A DNA stretch of 64,000 bases from Crocodylus rhombifer (taxonomy: Eukaryota; Chordata; Crocodylia; Crocodylidae), in assembly GCA_038503035.1 (NCBI GenBank), contig JAVSML010000045.1, positions 1 through 64,000 on the forward strand, read 5' to 3'. A program made the translations under genes and the position numbers. Position 1 is the first letter of the stretch. Every line of letters begins with the position of its first letter. This document shows, one piece after another, positions 57,374-64,000 of the stretch. Below the pieces are notes generated by a model. That model was not told where the DNA came from and ran no database searches. It was given only the letters and a program-made list of their open reading frames with translations.

Positions 57374-60232
57374 CCCAAAATGAGATGTTTAACCCTTTCT
57401 CTCTCCTAGTAGGTCTGAAACGCTCCCCCCCCCGCTCCTGATTTCTGTGAGAGGCTGCAGAACCTGATGGGAGCACTGTTCAAGCTTGCTCTTGTATGTG
57501 CATAGGACTGTAGGTTTCTAACAGGACCCTTTTGCTTTTTGTTAACATAAGCAGAAGCCAGACTTCCTTTCCCAAAGAGAGAGAGAACAGAGAAGGGTAG
57601 GCAGTCAGATGAAGATTTACCTGTAGACCTCTAGAAATGTCTGAAAGCCTATGTTTTATGGGGAGAGTTGGGCAGCTCAGAGAAGCTTGCTTCTTTACAT
57701 CACTTCACTGAATAAATAAGCAGAGGCTCTTGGAGACTTTCTGATCGAAATCTAACGTGTTCACAAAGAATAACAGTGGATGATAGAAATTCCAAAGTTA
57801 GCATCAATTATTCATTAGCCATTGTAGAAAGTAAAATTCCTTCCAGCTTACCATGGTGCATGATGCCTGAGCCAGAGGAGTCATGTTAGGAAAATGACAT
57901 TTTACTTAGACAAAGATGAAATCAAAGTAGAGGAAACTTGAGGTGATCAGCATGAGAATGTTACTCAGCTTTCTGTAAAACAGTTTGAACTCGCATATCC
58001 AAAATGGCCTGGAGTGCTGATGCTTGAGGATGATTCTGGTAGAACCATGGTCAGATCCTGTCTTGTTGTGGTACAAACTTCACATCTCTGGGCATGAAAT
58101 CCTCTGGCTGAGGAATCGAGAGGTTGGGGCCAGGAACTGAGCTGAGCCTCTTGCCGTTTTTTGAATTTCAGAAGTGTTGAGATATTTAGGTCACAAAGAT
58201 AATTTGTTAAACAGCTTGCTTACTTGGTTACCAATAACACCTCATTAATAAGCCTTTTAAAAAATGTAACTGCCTTTTTTTCCACCATCGTTTACTTATT
58301 AAACAGAGTGAAGTACGACAAGACTGAATAGTTCAGTGTCAAAACAAAAAAAATGCTTCCCTGGGAGGAAAAAAGAGGGAAATATAATATTCTAGAGATT
58401 CTTTGTGCTAATATCCTCATAGAGACAGAAGGCTTGCTTCTCAGCACAGGAGTCTTGCTGTGGAGAATGTGAGAATAAATTCCCCAGATATAGGAATGAT
58501 GTGGTGCAGGAAAGGGGAGAAATAAACTGTTGCCTTGCCATATCCTATAGCACCCTGACTCATGCCTGTGTTTTCATGTTAATTTTAGATTTATCTAATT
58601 GTATATTGATCATAAAGATTTTATCTAATTGTATATAGATCATAAAGATGTAGCCAGAAAAGACTGTGGTCATACAAATTCGTAGTAAATTGAGGTCACT
58701 GGCAGAAATCGAGGGCCTTGGACAGTGTAAATTTTAAAAATCATTCCTTAACCACCTGAATTATATTACGTTTGGCTCACTCATAATCAGACCTTACAAC
58801 AACAAAAAAGGCAAGCAAAAAATAAATTTTCTTGTATGTAGCTTGCCTTCTGCTAAGAAAAGAAAGACCGAGAACCTGCTGTTTGCAGAATAACCGTCTC
58901 TTGGTAAAGAATCCAGAGGTGGTAAGGGCCCTTGGAAATTTCCTCCTCTTTTTAAGACTGACACCAAAAGTGCTTAATTGTAACCAGCAGCGGAGTGTGT
59001 GTGGGTGTATAATATTTTATTTTTATATAGTATATAGGTATAGATATCTATATAATCTATATAAATAAATATAGATCTATCTATCTTCTGGTATAACAGA
59101 CTGAAAAAGGACACTAGAAAAAAAAATTGCAATAGCTGCAACTTTGGATTGCAGTTAAAAACAAACATTTTGGGCAGATCAGAGAAATCGGTAGAAAATG
59201 AAGCTGTGTGAAAACCCTGCATGGTTTGATCCTAGATAAAAGCTTAGACTTCTATGCCTCGTCTTATCTAGGGTTGTCTCTGGTCTTTCTATGTGAAGTC
59301 TCAAGACCCAGCTTTTTCTTAAGGCACAGTTGACAAGATTTGGGAATACTCGCACTTATTCCAATTTGGAACTCGGGGAAGGTTCAAGAGGTCTCATCAG
59401 AGCTTCTGTGGATGAGAGACAAGTTGCAATGAAGCATAGCTATCTTTTGGGGGCGGGGAGGGGCTGAATTTTTTTTCCATTCATGTAATTGGGTTATGCT
59501 AGTAGCATTTAGTGAACAGCTATTTATGAATGTCATGGGGAGGATTTTTTCTGCTGCTGCTAACAAGGCAATTTTAAGGACCACCTCATGCTTCTGTATT
59601 ACATTTGGCTATTGATGATTGGTCATATATGGTTGCTTGATATGAAGCTTGCTCTCCACTTCTTTTTCCTTTCAGGAGGCTCTTTCTTTGGGCTTGTGAA
59701 AGTTGGATTCTGGCTCCTTTAAACCACAAATTTGGCTTCAGGAGTAGATTATGGGCATGGTTGTGAAGCTTTGGTCTTCCATTGCACATTCAGAGAATTC
59801 TGAAGCAGAAGTGGGCTTTTCTGGATCTTGAAGTAGCTAGTTTATCAGAAGTTTTTGTAGATTTGTTCAGGGCTCAGTTTCACAAATTGTTCATTGGTTG
59901 TGACAGAAAAGCTTTTTTTTTTCTTTTTTAAATAAAGATGACGTAGGGACCCTCTCTAGTCCTCTGCACATTTTTCTTGGTCTACTGATTAACAGAAGTA
60001 CCTTCTGGTTGCCACGTAGTAGATCTCTAAGGCTGGCATTTGGTATGCCATTTTAAAATGGTGGGGAAATTGCTGCTTGTGAATGTGCATCCACTATTCT
60101 ACGTGTCTGGTCCTATCCTGCAGTGAGAGAAGATAAACTGATCAACTTTAGGCTTAGATGAAGCAGGTGGGAAGCTAACCTGCAATTACTTACCATTTTT
60201 GTAAGACAGAGTGGATATATAATGGTTATAAC
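57374..60232. other. No gene; minor tandem and AT repeats
   Basis: 58587-58649 is a 30-bp tandem pair (ttatctaattgtata...gatcataaag, period exactly 30). 59010-59085 is a TA/GATA-rich run. The rest is single-copy. Confidence 0.6.
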
Positions 60233-61540
60233 TAGGGGTGTAGTGAAAGATTTTCTTGGCTGATACCAATTATTAACCACCATATCAGCTGATACTGAGC
60301 CAATAGCTGACTTACAGGAATGCAGCCCAGCAGGTTGGAGAGTAGTGCCTTGCCGGTAAGTCTGTGGAGGGGGGAAGGGGCATGGAGGAGAGAAGGTGAA
60401 TTGGGGGCAGATTGAGGCCCCCATGGTGAGGGAGGGAGTAGGGCTGGGGCAGGCTCTGCCCAGCCAGGGCTGTGAATGGGACTCTGGGATGGGGTTGCAG
60501 GCAGCTAGTCGAGGTGGGTGTGGGGCAGGGGTTCAGCTCCCTGCTCCTGGGGGAGCTATGGGGAGGCATGTGCCCCCTAGATTTGTCCATGGGGCAGAGG
60601 CAGGCTGCCTGTTGTAGGCTCAGCAGCTGGGGGCTGTGTCAGCCTCTTCCCAGTGTTGGGGCTGAGCCAGGACTGGGACCGGTGTGGGCTCAGTTGTGGG
60701 GGGGCAGGTGGCAGAGTGGGGAGTGGGAGGCTATGGGGAATTTTGAGGTGGCTGTAGTCTCTCAAGCCTCCCCCCAATGCCACCCCTGCTCAGTGGATCC
60801 CCATGCTGCTGTCTTTCCCTTGGGAGCCCCAGGCTGAGGAATGGGTGGGGGATACATGGCTGGCACAGGGCTCCAGAGGGAAGGGCAGCAGAGTGGACAG
60901 TCCTGAGCAGGGGGAGTGATAGGGAGGATTTGGGGGACTATGGCCACGCCAAAACTCTCCCTAGCCTGCCTGTAGCCACCCCTCCCAGCCGCATTGCACA
61001 GTTGAGCTGCCAGCTCCCCCCCCCCCCCCACACCTTTCCTACCCCCTGCCAGGAAGAGGCTGGCACAGCCCCTGGCCCTGAGCCCACAGCAGGCAGCCTG
61101 CCTCTGCCCCGCACATAAATCCAGAGGGGCACATGCCCCCCATGCCTCACCCGGGGTGTGTGCATCAGCAGGGAGCTGGCCCCCTGCTCCCCACCCTCCT
61201 GCACCCCCTGGACCAGCTGTCCACTGCTCTGTCCTGTTCTGTGCCCCGGGGTCCCATTCACTGCCCTGGCTGGGCAGCCCCTGCCCCACTCCCTCCTTCA
61301 CTGTGGGGCCCGCAATCTGTGTCCCCCAATGCCTCGCCCCACCAGTCTTACCTGCAGGGCGCTGCTCTCCAAGCTGTCCAGATGTATTCCTGGCCACGTG
61401 TATGCTGCAGCTGAGCACATGCACACAGCATTTATTGGTGACATTATTAGCTACTTTGCTCAAAAAAACTAACAGCTGATCACATTAATTTTCCTTTTAG
61501 TGCCGATCTAATCTGCGACCGATACTATTTGATACAATAT
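60233..61540. mobile_element. GC-rich foldback hAT-like element, copy F (longest)
   Basis: Left terminus taggggtgtagtgaaagatt. G-rich arm to about 60740 (attgaggcccccatggtgag, gaggcatgtgccccctagat); C-rich arm from about 60960 (gggcacatgccccccatgcc, gccccactccctccttcact). The right end is degraded (gatcacattaattttccttt, gaccgatactatttg), so no duplication can be scored. Confidence 0.78.
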
Positions 61541-61706
61541 CTTCCCCTTTTGAATTGTTTCGTCTGTCCCAGCCCTGAATTTGTTCGATCTGCCCATGAC
61601 CGGTTATTTCATATTTGAGGAAAGACCACCTGCATGTTTTTAATATAATTCCCCCTGCTTACCCAGTTGTAGAGTATTTTGCTCAGTTAATCTGTGTGAA
61701 TTCTTC

Positions 61707-61828
61707 ATAGAATCATAGGGTTGGAAGGGCAATCCAATCCACCCCCTTGGACAAATGCAGGATACTCTGTTCAGAAGACACTGAAGCTCACATTTGGTTC
61801 CTTTCAGAACCTGTCTGATCCTGTAAAG
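61707..61828 (-). mobile_element. CR1 3' end fragment
   Basis: Antisense tail starting tcatagaatcatagggttgg then aagggcaatccaatccac. Confidence 0.75.
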
Positions 61829-62035
61829 CAGGGGTGGCTGACCTGTGGCATGAGTGCCCCAAAGCTATGGGCAGCCTTTGTGTGTGGCATGCAGCCGACT
61901 AGGGAGGGAGCAGGCAGCGAAGTGGCAGATAGTGCAGAGCTGCAGATGAGGCAGGGGAAGGGGATCTGACCCACACTCGTGGAAGATGTGGGTCTTAGCA
62001 GGTGACACACCTGCCACAAAGGGTGACCTCCCTTT
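61829..62035. mobile_element. hAT-like element (CAGGGGTGG family), copy 2
   Basis: Left terminus caggggtggctgacctgtgg, right end acaaagggtgacctcccttt. Shares tgtgtgtggcatgcag and the gcacgagtgcc-type words with 22919-23184. Confidence 0.6.
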
Positions 62036-64000
62036 GCTTGCACAGTTATAAACATGCGTGTATTCACCAAAGTGTCTGTGTGCTGCTTGTTAGCTGTTCA
62101 GGATAGTGTTTCCAAGTTGTGTATATATTTTCTTATACTGTATTGGGCAATGCTATTTTTCCTTCATGGAGCATTAGACAGATGATTGTAAACTCCTTCA
62201 ATAAAATGTACCAAGGCATGGCCTAATTTTTTTTTTACTCTCCTAGAACCCAAGAGTTTGCTTTTTCATGAAGACTGATCCAAATCATTGTGTCTTTACT
62301 ATAGCCCAAGACATTGTTACTTAGGACTGTTTTCCTTTTAAATGGATGAATTAGTATTTTCTTGCAGACAGTATATTTTTTATGAAACTTACTCATATAG
62401 CTGTAATGCTTTAAAAAAAAAAAATCACCCAGGCTATTAAACTATTTAAATGCATATAATTAAAAAAATGTTGATCAGTGGATAGTTTCACATTAAAATC
62501 CCCATTAGGGGGCACTGTTACCCAGTTTACAAAGACTGAGGACTAGTTTGTTTTCTCAGCCATAAAATCTGGGGCTTGCAAAAAGAGGGGGAAAAAACCT
62601 ATTTTCATCTGATAAGGTTCAGATACTGTTTTATACAACTGAATTCCTAAAATATGTTATAAAGTGCATTGAATTAAATACAGATCCAATAACTTGCTGT
62701 CTCCTTTTTTTTGCCCTTTTTCCTCAGCAGTCTAAATTAGTTTTACTCGGCAGGTGCTGGGGAACTGTATAGATTAGTGTATTTTGCTTCAAAGATTTCT
62801 GTTAGAAGCAACTCCTTGTTTTGCAAGATATTTTTAAGACAGTCTATTAGTAACAGGGGTAGACATATAGTACTTAACATGATTCTTCTCAGAACTGCTA
62901 ATTTAAAAGTGGATTCTGTAGTTTTTACACCTGCATGTGAACAGTTCTTCATATATGCAAATTGATGTTTTAAAAATTAGATTTGCCCTCAGAATAGGTA
63001 TGGGAGATTCGTTCCTTGAAGATTTTTAAATTAGCAAAGCAGTAAGAAATGTGCTGAAGTTAATCTGCCCCTGGTGGTGGGGAAAGTGGAATGGGTGAGA
63101 GAGAATCTGGTACGTCTACCATTTCCAGTTTGAGCCTTTGCTTTTGAACCAGTGCAGCATGCAATTTCTGATCTTGTAGCCAGCAGGTCTCTGGTTTTGT
63201 CCCTTTATTCCACCTCAAGTGATTTTTTGTTTTTTTTTTTCTAGTCATAATTATGACAGGTGATCATTTAGTTTATTTTTTGGATACTTTCTATATTGTG
63301 TAGTTCTATGGAGGTGGATGAACTTGTTTAAATATTTTGTTTTAGATGGTCAGCAATAATAATTTAACATGCCATCATCTTTCCTTGTTGTCAGTTTAGA
63401 TGAAAAATTACATATATGGTAGTGAGCCCCACTAATTGGGGGTGTGTGTGTGTAATTATATATACATACACAGAGGAAATTTTTTCTTTCATATATTGAT
63501 ATGTATATAAATATAAATAAAATTTACGATTTGCATAATGTAAGTCTGGAATTATATATGTAAGAAAGAGAAAACTTCCCCTGTTTGAAGAAGTTAAAAC
63601 ATACTGGTGAATTTTAAAAACAATTTTTAGAAACATAACTGAAGCAAATCAATACGCTGAATTTGTAGCACAAGTCCTCTGGGTATTGTATCTGTAGTCT
63701 TATTCATGGCACTGTTTTGAAAATGGTAAATGTTTATCACATTGATTTTTATTGTTGAACATTCAGGGTAATAATCTTATAGATTATTCCAGACTTAAAT
63801 TATGCAAATCTATTCTGATCAGTTAAAAGAACCCAAGGGTGTAGAAATGAAACTGTAAAATCAAACATGTTGAATGTTTAGATTTTGGTCAGCAGAGACA
63901 ACCTTTTAAATTAAAAATATGAAAGCAAAAATTCAGGAGTAAGAAGTATCAGACTGAGATTTTTCACTGATTTTACTTCTGCAAGTTCTGGAAATATAGC
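62036..64000. other. No gene recognised
   Basis: AT-rich EIF3H intron 2 sequence. 63438-63520 is a GT/TA-rich low-complexity run. Confidence 0.55.

Larger units (their letters stand above)
54379..64000 (+). other. EIF3H: EIF3H intron 2 (partial, runs off the window)
   Basis: Begins GTAATA. 54379-55990 is AT-rich with nothing recognised. 56.0-57.4 kb and 60.2-62.0 kb are repeat blocks listed separately. 57.4-60.2 kb and 62.1-64.0 kb are mostly unique AT-rich sequence. Confidence 0.85.

Noticed and set aside
60762..61463. 233-codon minus-strand and similar plus-strand frames
   Set aside because: They lie in foldback copy F; frames are open on both strands because both arms are GC-rich, and the text is low-complexity Gly/Pro/Ala with no family resemblance.
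54379..64000. EIF3H exon 3
   Set aside because: No frame resembling the YQMEMM segment was seen; intron 2 appears to extend past the window.

Overview
The window is nuclear DNA of a sauropsid vertebrate, most likely a crocodilian. It has CR1 LINEs of several ages, weak MIR-type remnants, many short hAT-type DNA transposons, and MITEs whose ends read GCATCTACA and carry CTGTGCAGT-like words. There are no Alu or L1 sequences, and it is far more repeat-rich than a bird locus. The species call is inference; the repeat structures and exons are read directly.

Two genes are present, head to head. UTP23 (minus strand) is complete in three coding exons: 15855-15668, 10152-9978 and 9214-8846. Together they encode 243 residues of the PIN-like/zinc-finger small-subunit processome factor. 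EIF3H (plus strand) is partial: coding exon 1 (25971-26078) and exon 2 (54222-54378) give the first 88 residues of translation initiation factor eIF3 subunit h, and the rest lies beyond base 64000. Each start codon sits in a CpG-rich promoter with ETS-like and palindromic NRF1-like sites. EIF3H also has an 18-nt pyrimidine tract just upstream of its ATG, as expected of a 5'TOP mRNA. The start codons are about 10.1 kb apart; as I recall human chromosome 8q, the same divergent pair has similar spacing there. Both products serve protein synthesis (40S assembly and translation initiation).

Layout: 1-8.2 kb is the UTP23 3' flank (CR1, hAT, and an unexplained block with a minisatellite at 7.1-8.1 kb). 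8.8-15.9 kb is UTP23, its large intron 1 filled with MITEs and hATs. 15.9-25.9 kb is the intergenic interval, dense in nested repeats from 21 kb on. 26.1-54.2 kb is EIF3H intron 1, and 54.4-64 kb is the start of EIF3H intron 2.

The most distinctive structure is a family of foldback elements with TAGRGGTGYAC-type ends and long GC-rich internal inverted repeats. Six copies or fragments lie between 23 and 61.5 kb, and the best (37801-38680) is bounded by a perfect 8-bp duplication. Several other short elements also have 8-bp target duplications, so hAT-type transposition has been a major force shaping the locus. I see no bacterial-type system, CRISPR array, tRNA or rRNA. The long open frames in the GC-rich blocks are by-products of repeat composition.
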